Shown here: positions 41,105 to 50,098 of the stretch, one piece after another
How the letters are laid out: each line of letters begins with the position of its first letter
How positions within the stretch are numbered: the first letter of the stretch is position 1
NCBI GenBank assembly: GCA_024655905.1
Contig: JANLFP010000006.1
Location: 310 to 64,309 of the forward strand
Length of the DNA: 64,000 nt
Direction of reading: 5' to 3'
DNA from: Tepidanaerobacteraceae bacterium
GTDB lineage: Bacteria > Bacillota > Thermosediminibacteria > Thermosediminibacterales > Tepidanaerobacteraceae
Notes under the pieces: model-generated
The model's input: only the letters and a program-made list of their open reading frames with translations
Told to the model about the DNA's origin: nothing
The model's database searches: none
Program-made: the position numbers and the translations under genes

Positions 41105-42916
41105 TTGGCCGAAAATATAAAGGTGCATTTTCCGAACCAGGGCAAAACGGTTTTGATGGACGAAGGCGCCACCATCGCCGCTGCCTGCGCCCGGGCCGGG
41201 CTCTACCTGGACCTTGTATGCGGCGGCAGGGGCAAGTGCGGAAAGTGCAAAGTGGATATAGTCAGAAACGGTCAAACATCAACAGTGCTGGCATGCCAGG
41301 AAAAAGTAGCCGATGGGCTTTGCGTGCTGTTGAAGGAAGAACAGATAAGCAAGAAGGCAAACATTCTGACGGACAGCGAGCTTGCCCCCGTTGATTTCGA
41401 TCCGGCTGTGAAAAAAGTTTTTATAAAAAAAGAGTCGCTGGCAACGCCTCTGTGCGAAGGGGATTGGGAAAACATAGTTGAAAAGCTGGGTGTCGGAATC
41501 CGCACTCCCGCCCTTGAGCTTCTTCAAAAGCTTTCCGTTACGGTCCACAGGCAGGATATAGAGGGCGTAACGCTCACTCTTTGGGAGCACGATCTGATAG
41601 ATGTGGATACCCGCGACACGGTCGCTGACTTGTACGGTTTTGCCATAGATGTGGGGACCACTACCGTGGCCGCATATATGTACAATCTCTCCAGTGGGAA
41701 GAGGCTGGGCGTGTATTCGGCGCTGAATGGCCAGGTGTCCGAAGGCGCCGACGTCATTTCAAGAATAGTCGCCTGCGTCGACAATCCCGATGGCGTCGCG
41801 AGGCTTCAGGAGAGGATAGTGAATACAATAAATCAGTTGATTCGGCAAGCTGCATCCGAACAAGATATTGACAGAAGCCAAATATATTACATTGCCCTTT
41901 GCGGAAACTCCGCCATGCAGCACCTGTTTTTGGGCCTTTATCCCGAGAACCTTGGAAAATACCCGTTTACCAGCACGACAAAAAGCGGCGTGGCAGCGCG
42001 GGCAGAGCAACTCAATCTTTGGGCCAATCCCAATGCCGTTGTGCAATTTCTGCCGCTCATCGGAGGTTTTGTGGGGGCGGACACCGTAGCCGTGCTTCTG
42101 TCGCTTTCCGAAGACGATCTCATTGAGCACCGGTTGATAATGGATCTGGGTACCAATGGCGAAATAGTCCTCGGAAACGGGGATAGAATGCTGGCGGCAT
42201 CCACCGCAGCCGGTCCGGCGCTGGAAGGAGCCGGAATACGCTTCGGCATGCGGGGGACCATGGGGGCCATAGAAAGGGTGTCGCTTTCCGGCGGAAGCGT
42301 CAGCCTCAAGGTCATAGGAAATACTAAGCCCGTTGGCATCTGCGGTTCCGGATTGATAGACGCCGTGGCGGAAATGTTGAGAGCGGGCATCATTGACCAA
42401 AGCGGCAAAATGGCGAACGGGGAGGAATATGTTAAAAGTTGCCGGCCGGAATACAGGACTCTGGCGGAACGCCTGCAAAAAATAAGCGGCATAAACTGTT
42501 TCGTGCTGGCTGATGAATCGCAATCTCAAAGCGGAGAAAAAATATATATTTCTCAGAAAGACATACGCGCCGTTCAGCTTGCCAAAGCCGCCATATATAC
42601 CGGCTGCATGCTGCTCATGCAGGAATACGGCCTGAGCCCGGAAAATCTCAAAGAAATCCTTATAGCTGGGGCCTTCGGCAATTATATAGATATCAAAAAC
42701 GGGCAATACATCGGTCTCATCCCGTGTTTTGACGGCGTGCCCACCCGGTCCATCGGCAATGCGGCGGGAGCCGGAGTCCAAAGATTTATGCTGTCGAAAA
42801 GCATTCGGGAAAAGACCGGAGAACTCCAAAAAAGGGTGGCTCACCTGGAATTGGCCTCAAATCCCCATTTCCAGCAGGAGTATTTTAAAAACCTGAATTT
42901 CATAAGAAAAGAATGA
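41105..42916 (+). CDS. Reductive activator of corrinoid enzymes (RACE, DUF4445 type)
   Basis: A 603-aa iron-sulfur ASKHA protein that reduces inactive cob(II)alamin to cob(I)alamin using ATP. The N-terminal plant-type [2Fe-2S] domain has C39, C45, C48 and C64 (DLVCGGRGKCGKC). After a linker, YGFAIDVGTTTVAAYMYNL starts the ASKHA fold, followed by LIMDLGTNGEIVLGNGDRM and the ILIAGAFGNYIDIKNGQYIGLIP signature. The start is a TTG with AAAAGGAGAGA ahead of it. One copy would serve both corrinoid proteins nearby. Confidence 0.93.
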   Translation: MAENIKVHFPNQGKTVLMDEGATIAAACARAGLYLDLVCGGRGKCGKCKVDIVRNGQTSTVLACQEKVADGLCVLLKEEQISKKANILTDSELAPVDFDPAVKKVFIKKESLATPLCEGDWENIVEKLGVGIRTPALELLQKLSVTVHRQDIEGVTLTLWEHDLIDVDTRDTVADLYGFAIDVGTTTVAAYMYNLSSGKRLGVYSALNGQVSEGADVISRIVACVDNPDGVARLQERIVNTINQLIRQAASEQDIDRSQIYYIALCGNSAMQHLFLGLYPENLGKYPFTSTTKSGVAARAEQLNLWANPNAVVQFLPLIGGFVGADTVAVLLSLSEDDLIEHRLIMDLGTNGEIVLGNGDRMLAASTAAGPALEGAGIRFGMRGTMGAIERVSLSGGSVSLKVIGNTKPVGICGSGLIDAVAEMLRAGIIDQSGKMANGEEYVKSCRPEYRTLAERLQKISGINCFVLADESQSQSGEKIYISQKDIRAVQLAKAAIYTGCMLLMQEYGLSPENLKEILIAGAFGNYIDIKNGQYIGLIPCFDGVPTRSIGNAAGAGVQRFMLSKSIREKTGELQKRVAHLELASNPHFQQEYFKNLNFIRKE

Positions 42917-42933
42917 GCCGGGCGGAATTAATT

Positions 42934-43701
42934 TTATTTTTCGCCCAGCTTGTCAATTTTTTCATCCTCATTTTTATATTTTTCGTTCGATTTGATGTCA
43001 GAAAAATACGACTCGGCATAAAGCTTGCAGTAATCGGCCTTAAAATAAGTTATTCCCAGACCTATGGGCTTGCCCTCCCGGTTGTACAGCTTTTGCTCCA
43101 CCACCATCAGGGGCTGCTGGTTGTAAATGTTGAGATACTTTTTTGTCTCTTCATCGGGCATCTGGGCGTATATCACCAGTTCTTTCTTTATAGCAAAAAG
43201 CGAGGTGCTCTTTGCCACCATCTCGGGAAACGTGGCGTAGCGGATCTCCTTTTCCACTATCGGCATTCCCTTGCAGTAAGGCAGATACTTTACATCATAA
43301 GCTACAGGGTCTCCTTCGGTGAAAAAAAGCCTCCTGATGGAGATAATCTTCTTGTTTCTGTTTACCTGCAGGCTGTTTATCAGCTTGTAGTTGGGCAGGA
43401 TTATATTGACCTCCAGCAGCTTTGTCTTGTCCACGCTGTTGATGAAATTTTTCATTTCATTGTAATATAGTGTGTACGTGTTATAGTCCGGTTCCTGCAC
43501 AAAGTTGCCCTTGCCCGGAATGGAATAAATATAGCCCTCGTTGGCGAGCAGTGCCAGCCCTCTCCTGACGGTCATGCGGCTCGCGTTATACGCCCTGCAG
43601 AGGGCATTTTCGGAATATATGGCGTCTCCTGGCTTTAGTTCGCCGCTATTTATTTTTTCTTTTATGTCATCCGCTATTCTGATATAAATCGGAATTCCCA
43701 T
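42934..43701 (-). CDS. HutC-family GntR regulator (UTRA domain)
   Basis: A 255-aa regulator with an N-terminal winged helix (YIRIADDIKEKINSGELKPGDAIYSENALCRAYNASRMTVRRGLALLANEGYIY) and a C-terminal UTRA ligand domain (ISIRRLFFTEGDPVAYDVKYLP...LMVVEQKLYNREGKPIGLGITYF). It is divergent from RACE in orientation and lies 15 bp before the minus-strand corrinoid gene end. It is the best candidate to bind the GTATATACATGT motif found at two promoters here and to sense the methylated substrate. Confidence 0.87.
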   Translation of the reverse strand: MGIPIYIRIADDIKEKINSGELKPGDAIYSENALCRAYNASRMTVRRGLALLANEGYIYSIPGKGNFVQEPDYNTYTLYYNEMKNFINSVDKTKLLEVNIILPNYKLINSLQVNRNKKIISIRRLFFTEGDPVAYDVKYLPYCKGMPIVEKEIRYATFPEMVAKSTSLFAIKKELVIYAQMPDEETKKYLNIYNQQPLMVVEQKLYNREGKPIGLGITYFKADYCKLYAESYFSDIKSNEKYKNEDEKIDKLGEK

Positions 43702-43716
43702 ACTTTACTCCTCACC

Positions 43717-44370
43717 CTATATTTTGCCCAGCATTTTCTTGCAGAGTTTTACGCCGAGAGAAGCGTCGTTGGTGAAACAGTCCGCACCGATATAATCACA
43801 GGATTCTTTGGTCAAATGGTTTCCTCCCAGTATGATTTTTACATCCCGCCTGATTCCTGCAGCCACAAATGCGTCAACAATCTCCTTCATGGCCTCTATG
43901 GTGGATGTCAGCACGCCGCTCAAGCCCACGATATCCGGTTTGTGTTCTATGGTCCCCTTCAAAAATTCTTCTTTTGTAACATCCACGCCCAAATCTATCG
44001 TTTCAAATCCGTTCGCTTCCATCATCCCTCTGAAAATGTCCTTGCCTATGTCGTGCAAATCCCCTCTTACCGTGCCTATAATCATTTTTCCCATTTTTTT
44101 GTTGTCATCGAAATGAAACTGCTGCTTTACCCTTTCAAGTTCCATAACTTCCTTGAAGATGATGCCTGCCATGATTAAATCGGCTATGAAGTACTTTTGA
44201 TTCTCGTACAGTATCCCAACTCTTTTCACGCCTTCCTTCACCAGGTCCAGCAGCACCAGCGGCTCCATTCCCGAGTTCAGCGCTCTCGTGGCCAGCTTCA
44301 AAACCCTATCTTCGTCCAAATCCTCCACTGATTTTATAATCATATCCTCAAGTGTTATAAGATTTCTCAT
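43717..44370 (-). CDS. Corrinoid methyltransferase protein (B12-binding), copy 1
   Basis: A 217-aa corrinoid shuttle protein. Residues 1-90 form the helical cap domain (B12-binding 2), and 95-217 the Rossmann B12-binding domain with DLHDIG (D104, H106, G109), the lower-ligand histidine motif DxHxxG, followed by VGLSGVLT and LGGNHLT. It is the upstream partner of the GntR gene on the minus strand. Its methyl donor enzyme is not adjacent on the same strand, so it may share the URO-D enzymes or serve another substrate. Confidence 0.9.
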   Translation of the reverse strand: MRNLITLEDMIIKSVEDLDEDRVLKLATRALNSGMEPLVLLDLVKEGVKRVGILYENQKYFIADLIMAGIIFKEVMELERVKQQFHFDDNKKMGKMIIGTVRGDLHDIGKDIFRGMMEANGFETIDLGVDVTKEEFLKGTIEHKPDIVGLSGVLTSTIEAMKEIVDAFVAAGIRRDVKIILGGNHLTKESCDYIGADCFTNDASLGVKLCKKMLGKI

Positions 44371-44715
44371 GCTTTCTTCCTCCCCTCTCCATGAAAAATC
44401 CTTAAAAATCTTAATATATTTTGTGAAAATTGTTCCACTTCCATTGCCAGGCTAAGCGAAAATTTCACCTAAAATAGTTGCCGCTTTTTTTCTTCTCCAG
44501 TATTTAATGATATCACGATTCCAATTATTTTTCAATGAAATCTGATTTTATCGCCGTTTTACATCGAAAAATATACATTGTTATTGGTATTGTGCCGTTT
44601 TTCAGTTAATTCCCATAAAAGCGGTATATAAAAATCAATTTCACTTTATAAGGTTAACTTTTTAGCAGTACAAATGCCGGATTCAAAAGTTAATTTTGTA
44701 TTTTTTCATAAATGC
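44371..44715. other. Intergenic region between divergent corrinoid genes
   Basis: AT-rich, no gene seen. The minus-strand side should hold the promoter of corrinoid copy 1, but no clear -35/-10 pair stands out. Confidence 0.3.
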
Positions 44716-44765
44716 TTGACTTTTAAAGACATCCGGTATATACTAGTTATGTAACATGTATATAC
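44716..44765 (+). promoter_or_regulatory. Promoter and operator-like site of the corrinoid/URO-D operon
   Basis: TTGACT (44716-44721), 17-nt spacer, TATACT (44739-44744). ACATGTATATAC (44754-44765) follows at about +3, the inverse of the motif at 40857-40868 and part of the palindrome ATGTATATACAT. A repressor there would block initiation. Confidence 0.65.
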
Positions 44766-44888
44766 ATATCATTTTCTTGTGGATTTTTTAACATTGAGAC
44801 TTTTTTATTATAACGGAGGTGGAAAAGAGTAAAGGAGCAAAAATTGACTCATTTTTATTCGGAATATTGTCATAAAGGAGGAAAAAAC

Positions 44889-45527
44889 ATGATTGACTTG
44901 AAGGAATTGACCCAGGCGGTCGGAGAACTGGACGAAGAAAAAGTAACTGAAATGCTGACGGAATTCGTAAGCTCGAAACCCACCGAAGAAGAAGCCCAGA
45001 AAGTTGTCAACGCGTGCCAGCAGGGCATGGGAATAGTAGGTGATTTATTCGAAAAAGGCGAATACTTCGTGGGAGATTTGATCTTCGCAGGAGAACTTCT
45101 GACGGAAGCCATCAACATCTTAAAACCGGTGATAGGTGGCCAGAGCGCATCAAAGGTGGGCACCATCGTCCTCGGCACTGTACACGGCGATCTGCACGAC
45201 ATCGGCAAAAACATCTTCAGAAGCATGGCAGAGGCTGCCGGATTTGTGGTGCATGATTTGGGAATCGATCAGCCTGTGGAAAACTTCGTGGAAAAGGTAA
45301 GGGAGGTAAAACCCGAAATAGTCGGGATGAGCGGAGTCCTAACGCTAGCCATAGAATCAATGAAGGACACCATAGAAGGGCTCAAGAAGGCGGGTCTTCG
45401 CGACGGCGTCAAGATAATAATCGGTGGAAACCCCGTCACAAAAGAGGCGTGTGAGTATGTGGGCGCCGACGCCTTCACCACCAACGCCGCAGAAGGCGTA
45501 AAAATCTGCCAGGGGTGGGTGAAATAA
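44889..45527 (+). CDS. Corrinoid methyltransferase protein (B12-binding), copy 2
   Basis: A 212-aa corrinoid protein, paralogous to the minus-strand copy. Helical cap in the first 88 residues (VGDLFEKGEYFVGDLIFAGELL), then GTVHGDLHDIGKNIF with D101, H103 and G106, VGMSGVLTLAIESMKD and IIIGGNPVTKEACEYVGADAF. The ATG at 44889 follows AAAGGAGGAAAA. One base separates its stop from the ATG of the URO-D-type methyltransferase, showing tight coupling: this is the dedicated methyl carrier for that enzyme. Confidence 0.93.
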   Translation: MIDLKELTQAVGELDEEKVTEMLTEFVSSKPTEEEAQKVVNACQQGMGIVGDLFEKGEYFVGDLIFAGELLTEAINILKPVIGGQSASKVGTIVLGTVHGDLHDIGKNIFRSMAEAAGFVVHDLGIDQPVENFVEKVREVKPEIVGMSGVLTLAIESMKDTIEGLKKAGLRDGVKIIIGGNPVTKEACEYVGADAFTTNAAEGVKICQGWVK

Positions 45528-45528
45528 G

Positions 45529-46890
45529 ATGACCGATGTGAAGGCCCTGCAGCAGGAAAGAATCGGCATATATCACGACATATTCGACAACAAGATTCCG
45601 AAGAGAGTCCCCGTGGATATAAGGCTGACATTTGAGGTTATAGCCCAGTTGGGAGATTTAAACCTGCTGGAAACACAATGGAACCCGGCTTTGATAGAAG
45701 AAGCCGTTGACAAGGCATGCCAAATATTATACTCAGACATATGCCCTTTCATCGGCTCATTCAGGTATCCATCATTTTATCAACTTTTAAAATCCCAATC
45801 CTTCCAGATGGCATCCAACGGCTTTATCCAGCATCCGGAAGTCATCGGGATGCTTCCCGAAGACTACGATTATCTCATCGAAAATCCTTACGACTGCCTG
45901 CTGGAAAGGATAATTCCAAGGCAATACAAGGCGTTCAACCCGAACGACCCAATAAACATGGCAATCAGTTTTACCAAGAGCTTGCTGGCATTCAACAATG
46001 ACATGCAGCAGGCTGGAGCCATCATAGGCAAAATGGTGGAAAAACATGGATATTATCCCGGTGGATTGCTTGCCGGCGGATTTACCGAAGCGCCCTTCGA
46101 CTTTCTGGCGGACCAGCTCAGAAGCTTCAAGGGCATCAGCATGGACATCAGGAGAATGCCGGAAAAGGTAAAAGAGGCGTGCGACGCTCTGTATCCGCTT
46201 GTATTAAAACGTGGAATGCCTGCAACAATTTCAAATTATGCCACAGTATTTATTCCGCTGCACATGGCGCCGTTCATGAGGGAAAAGGATTTCGCAACTC
46301 TATGGTGGCCCAGCTTCAAACGGCTGGTAGATGAGTATGCATCCATGGGCATTCACTGCACCCTGTTCTGCGAGCAGGACTGGACCAGATACCTTGATTA
46401 TCTGTATGATTTACCTACCGACACGGTGCTTTGGTTCGAATACGGCGACCCGAAAGTCATAAAGGAAAAGCTTGGCAAAAAGCACATAATAACCGGCCTT
46501 TATCCTGTCATGAATCTCAAGACCAAATCCAAAGAAGAGTGCGTGGCCGAAGCCAAGAGATACGTTGACATACTGGCTCCGGGCGGCAAGTATATATTCG
46601 GATTCGACAAGGACCCATTGCTGCTCAGCGATATAAATCTTGAGAATCTGTGCGCCGTAGCCGAAACCGTAAGGGACTACGCTGTATACAGCAATCCCGG
46701 CGAAACGGCGGGAATGGTGTTCAACAAGAATGATTACAAAGCGGAGCCTTCCAGAAAAATAGAAAGCAAATACTACAAGACCTGGGAAGAGTATAAGGCT
46801 TTGAATCCCGAAGTTTCGGATTTCGGTGCGCCAAAGCTTCAGGGCCTTGAAGAAGCAATTTTCAACTATATAATGTATCTCCTGATGTAA
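45529..46890 (+). CDS. URO-D-fold corrinoid methyltransferase, copy 1
   Basis: A 453-aa member of the uroporphyrinogen-decarboxylase superfamily (PF01208), which includes cobamide-dependent methyltransferases such as MtaA, MtbA and CmuA. The placement directly behind a corrinoid protein, and with RACE and a pterin methyltransferase nearby, points to methyl transfer, not haem synthesis. It is longer than true HemE (about 350 aa). GIHCTLFCEQDW (about residue 281) carries His and Cys residues that could bind zinc, and FEYGDPKVIKEKLGKKHIITGLYPV is the barrel's C-terminal part. It would demethylate the substrate and methylate the corrinoid protein. Substrate unknown. Confidence 0.82.
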   Translation: MTDVKALQQERIGIYHDIFDNKIPKRVPVDIRLTFEVIAQLGDLNLLETQWNPALIEEAVDKACQILYSDICPFIGSFRYPSFYQLLKSQSFQMASNGFIQHPEVIGMLPEDYDYLIENPYDCLLERIIPRQYKAFNPNDPINMAISFTKSLLAFNNDMQQAGAIIGKMVEKHGYYPGGLLAGGFTEAPFDFLADQLRSFKGISMDIRRMPEKVKEACDALYPLVLKRGMPATISNYATVFIPLHMAPFMREKDFATLWWPSFKRLVDEYASMGIHCTLFCEQDWTRYLDYLYDLPTDTVLWFEYGDPKVIKEKLGKKHIITGLYPVMNLKTKSKEECVAEAKRYVDILAPGGKYIFGFDKDPLLLSDINLENLCAVAETVRDYAVYSNPGETAGMVFNKNDYKAEPSRKIESKYYKTWEEYKALNPEVSDFGAPKLQGLEEAIFNYIMYLLM

Positions 46891-46923
46891 AAATATCAAA
46901 TCCAGGTCGGATATATCAAAAAA

Positions 46924-47000
46924 TATGCAGCAACAGGTGTTTCCAACGCAAAGCAGTTTTGCAGGCTGTTGCCTTATAGACTGTTGCTGCATACTTTTTT
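46924..47000 (+). terminator. Terminator after URO-D copy 1
   Basis: TATGCAGCAACAG (46924-46936) pairs perfectly with CTGTTGCTGCATA (46981-46993), followed by six T. The arms enclose about 44 nt, which hold a smaller AGCAGTTTTGCAGGCTGTTG structure. Confidence 0.75.
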
Positions 47001-47187
47001 CAATCCGGCACAATGTTAGCCAAATTTTGTATGCATCAATATAACCTGAATATGCATAAAACTTAAAATTTATCGTTTTTTTAAATTTGCTTCGATTGTC
47101 ATATAATAATCGCATGGTGCTACCGCTTGGAATGTTGTTTCCTTTGTATTTTCTGAATATAGCAAATAAAAGGGCGGGTGATTTGAT

Positions 47188-48549
47188 ATGACAGATGCAC
47201 ATGAGCTGCAACGGGAAAGAATCAGCATATATCACGATGTATACGACAACAAGATTCCAAAGAGGGTACCGGTAGACATTAGCCTGACGTTTGATGTCAT
47301 AGCTCAGTTTGGCGGTTTAAACCTGACCGAAGTACAATGGAATCCTGCTTTGATAGAAGAAGCCGTAGACAGGATGTGCCAGATTGTGTATTCGGACAGA
47401 TGCATCTACGGCGGTTCATTGAGATATCCCTCCTTCTATCAAATTCTTAAGGCTCAATCATTTCAAATTGCTTCGAATGGCTTTATTCAGCATCCGGAAG
47501 TGGTGGGAATGCTTCCTGAAGACTATGACTATCTCATCGAAAATCCGTACGATTGCATTCTTGAACGAATTATTCCCAGGCAGTATAAGGCCTTTAACCT
47601 GCATGACCCGATAAACTGCGCCATAAGTTTTGCAAAGAGCATCCTGGCATATCAGAATGAAAACGCTCAAACAGGAATGATAATCAGCAAAATGGTGGAA
47701 AAATACGGATACTATCCCGGAGGAAGATATTCCGGCGGATTCACGGAAGCGCCCTTTGACTTTCTTGCAGACATGTTGAGAGGCTTCAAAGGGATAAGCA
47801 TGGATATCCGCCGAATGCCCGAGAAAGTTGCCGCAGCATGTGACGCCCTTTACCCCATCGTATTCAAAAGAGGGCTGCCATCGGCCATTTCAAATTACGG
47901 CGATGTTTTCATACCGCTGCACATGGCGCCGTTCATGAGGGAAAAGGATTTCGCCACACTCTGGTGGCCCAGTTTCAAGAGAATGGTGGACGAATACGCA
48001 TCCATGGGGATTCACTGCCGAATCTTTTGCGAACGCGACTGGACCAGATACCTCGATTATCTGTATGAACTTCCCACAGATACGCGAATCATGTTCGAAT
48101 ACGGAGATCCAAAGCTTATAAAGGAAAAGCTGGGCAAAAAGCACATAATCATGGGCCTTTATCCGATTATGAGTCTGAAAACCAAGACAAAACAAGAATG
48201 CATGGACGAAGCCAAAAGATACATCGATGCCCTGGCTCCAGGAGGCAAATACCTGTTCGGCTTTGACAAAAACCCGCTGTTCTTCAGCGATATAAAATTA
48301 GGCTGCCTGTGCGCCGTGACCGAAACCGTAAGGGACTATGCCGTCTACAGCAACGCCGGTGAAACTGCGGGAATGGTATTCAACAAAGAAGATTACAAAG
48401 CAGAACCTTCGAGAAAAATCGAAAGCAAATACTACAAGACCTGGGAGGAGTACAAGGCCCAGAATCCCGAAGTTGCGGATTTCGGCAGGCAGAAGCTTCA
48501 GGGTCTGGAAGAAACCATATTCAATTATTTTACGTTCCTATTGATGTAA
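47188..48549 (+). CDS. URO-D-fold corrinoid methyltransferase, copy 2
   Basis: A 453-aa paralogue of the preceding enzyme, equal in length and alignable without gaps. Shared blocks include YDYLIENPYDC, RQYKAFN, FKGISMDIRRMPEKV and LHMAPFMREKDFATLWWPSFKR. The Cys/His segment reads GIHCRIFCERDW. It has its own leader after a terminator but no corrinoid gene of its own, so it probably uses the carrier encoded upstream. Differences concentrate in the middle (RYSGGFTEAP versus LLAGGFTEAP; FKRGLPSAISNYGDVF), suggesting altered substrate preference. Confidence 0.82.
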   Translation: MTDAHELQRERISIYHDVYDNKIPKRVPVDISLTFDVIAQFGGLNLTEVQWNPALIEEAVDRMCQIVYSDRCIYGGSLRYPSFYQILKAQSFQIASNGFIQHPEVVGMLPEDYDYLIENPYDCILERIIPRQYKAFNLHDPINCAISFAKSILAYQNENAQTGMIISKMVEKYGYYPGGRYSGGFTEAPFDFLADMLRGFKGISMDIRRMPEKVAAACDALYPIVFKRGLPSAISNYGDVFIPLHMAPFMREKDFATLWWPSFKRMVDEYASMGIHCRIFCERDWTRYLDYLYELPTDTRIMFEYGDPKLIKEKLGKKHIIMGLYPIMSLKTKTKQECMDEAKRYIDALAPGGKYLFGFDKNPLFFSDIKLGCLCAVTETVRDYAVYSNAGETAGMVFNKEDYKAEPSRKIESKYYKTWEEYKAQNPEVADFGRQKLQGLEETIFNYFTFLLM

Positions 48550-48630
48550 GGCAATTTATGATATGACCAAATAATATGAAATTCTATTAAACCTTAATGT
48601 CTGTTTATATCTTGCAAGGAGGGGATTATA

Positions 48631-49980
48631 GTGGAAAAATCATTGAAGAAATCTATTATTTATCTTTACGGATTACCTTCATATGGTTTTCAAGTTTTTG
48701 TAAATTTGGAAATATATTATTTCGCAGCGTTTTTAACTGATTTTGCTAAAATTCCAACAGCTTTAACTGGATTAATTCTTACGATTACAAGTATAATTGA
48801 TATCTTATGGGTTCCTACTGCTGGGATAATGATAGAAAAATCAAACATGAGATGGGGCAAATACCGTTCATGGATGCTCATAGGGCCTCCCATTGCCGTG
48901 CTTTTCTTTATTTTACAATTTTCCAAAATAGGTTCTCCAGCAATGAACGCATTTATAATTATTATTGGATTTGCAATCAGCCATCTAGTGTGGAATGCTT
49001 TTTATGCATCTCATGTAGCAATGACTTCCTCAATGACAACTATACGAGAGGAAAGAATTTCATTGGCAGCAAACAGAGGCATGTTCAATTCATTAGGTTC
49101 TATTACTTTTTCACTAATCGGCATGAAAATGATAATGTCTCTCGGTAAAAATAATCCCGCAAGCGGTTATACTTTAACCGCAATCATCACGGGTATTTTT
49201 ATGATTCTTTGCTACTATTTGTTTTTCTTTGTAAGCAAAGATTATGACAACACTGTTTCCGTTCAATCAGCCAATACCAAAGAAAAAATGTCTATCAGCG
49301 AAATGCTGAAGCAGATAATTGTAAATCCTCCTCTAATCGGATTATTATTATCCGAATTCGGCAGATATTTAGGCAGGTTTGTAATCTTTGGTTTGGCATT
49401 TTATTATTTTAAATATGTTTTAGCAAACTTAGGCGGACTAACAGTGTTTTTTACCGGACTAAATGTGGTATGTTTCTTCGGGGCAATAGTATCAAATACA
49501 CTTGCCAAAAAATTTGGCGAAAGAAACACATATATTTTCTCGCTTTCACTATTAATTATCGGATTGCTGCTGGTATTTGCGCTGCCAATAAATTATATTT
49601 CATTCTTAATAATAATGTTCCTCGCATATTTAGGATACGGAATGCCCGATGCATTGGGCCCTGCCATGTATGCAGCAACCGTTGATTACGGTGAATGGAA
49701 AACGGGAAAGAATGTGAGAGGTTTCATTATGTCATTAATCAATTTTCCAATTAAGACGGCAATATTTGTGCGAAGTGTTATAATAACTTCGGTTCTGACC
49801 TTATCAGGATATGTAGCAGATATGGCGCCCACAACGGAATTAATAAAAAACATAAAATCCGGATTCACATTGGTTCCGGCAATAATAATTGCATTAGGCT
49901 TGTTAATTTTTGCATTCCTTAATCAAATTTCCACCGATAAGCTTCAACAAATGCAAAAAGAAATAGCTCAAAGAATTTGA
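48631..49980 (+). CDS. GPH-family (MelB-like) sugar:cation symporter
   Basis: A 449-aa, 12-helix MFS transporter of the glycoside-pentoside-hexuronide family. MRWGKYRSWMLIGPP is the GPH loop 2-3 signature, ERISLAANRGMFNSLGS the loop 4-5, and YAATVDYGEWKTGKNVRG the conserved loop 10-11. GPH members import sugars and glycosides with Na+ or H+, so the cluster substrate is probably carbohydrate-like. The start is a GTG with AAGGAGGGG upstream. Confidence 0.87.
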   Translation: MEKSLKKSIIYLYGLPSYGFQVFVNLEIYYFAAFLTDFAKIPTALTGLILTITSIIDILWVPTAGIMIEKSNMRWGKYRSWMLIGPPIAVLFFILQFSKIGSPAMNAFIIIIGFAISHLVWNAFYASHVAMTSSMTTIREERISLAANRGMFNSLGSITFSLIGMKMIMSLGKNNPASGYTLTAIITGIFMILCYYLFFFVSKDYDNTVSVQSANTKEKMSISEMLKQIIVNPPLIGLLLSEFGRYLGRFVIFGLAFYYFKYVLANLGGLTVFFTGLNVVCFFGAIVSNTLAKKFGERNTYIFSLSLLIIGLLLVFALPINYISFLIIMFLAYLGYGMPDALGPAMYAATVDYGEWKTGKNVRGFIMSLINFPIKTAIFVRSVIITSVLTLSGYVADMAPTTELIKNIKSGFTLVPAIIIALGLLIFAFLNQISTDKLQQMQKEIAQRI

Positions 49981-50041
49981 AACTCTATTTGATTAAACCC
50001 ATATTCAGGCATAAATTTGGAAAATTGCATTTAACGCAATA

Positions 50042-50085
50042 AAAAAGCCGTTGGGAATGCGATTTAGTATTCCCAACGGCTTTTT
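50042..50085. terminator. Bidirectional terminator between convergent genes
   Basis: AAAAAGCCGTTGGGAAT and ATTCCCAACGGCTTTTT form a 17-bp stem with A/T tails on both strands, separating the symporter gene from the converging alcohol dehydrogenase. Confidence 0.92.
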
Positions 50086-50098
50086 AGTTGCAATGCAT

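Noticed and set aside
41759-42844. A 361-codon minus-strand open frame
   Set aside because: Antisense shadow of the corrinoid activator gene.
45529-48549. Uroporphyrinogen decarboxylase (hemE) for haem synthesis
   Set aside because: Two copies of 453 aa, coupled to a corrinoid protein and surrounded by methyl-transfer genes, with no other haem genes, point to methyltransferases.
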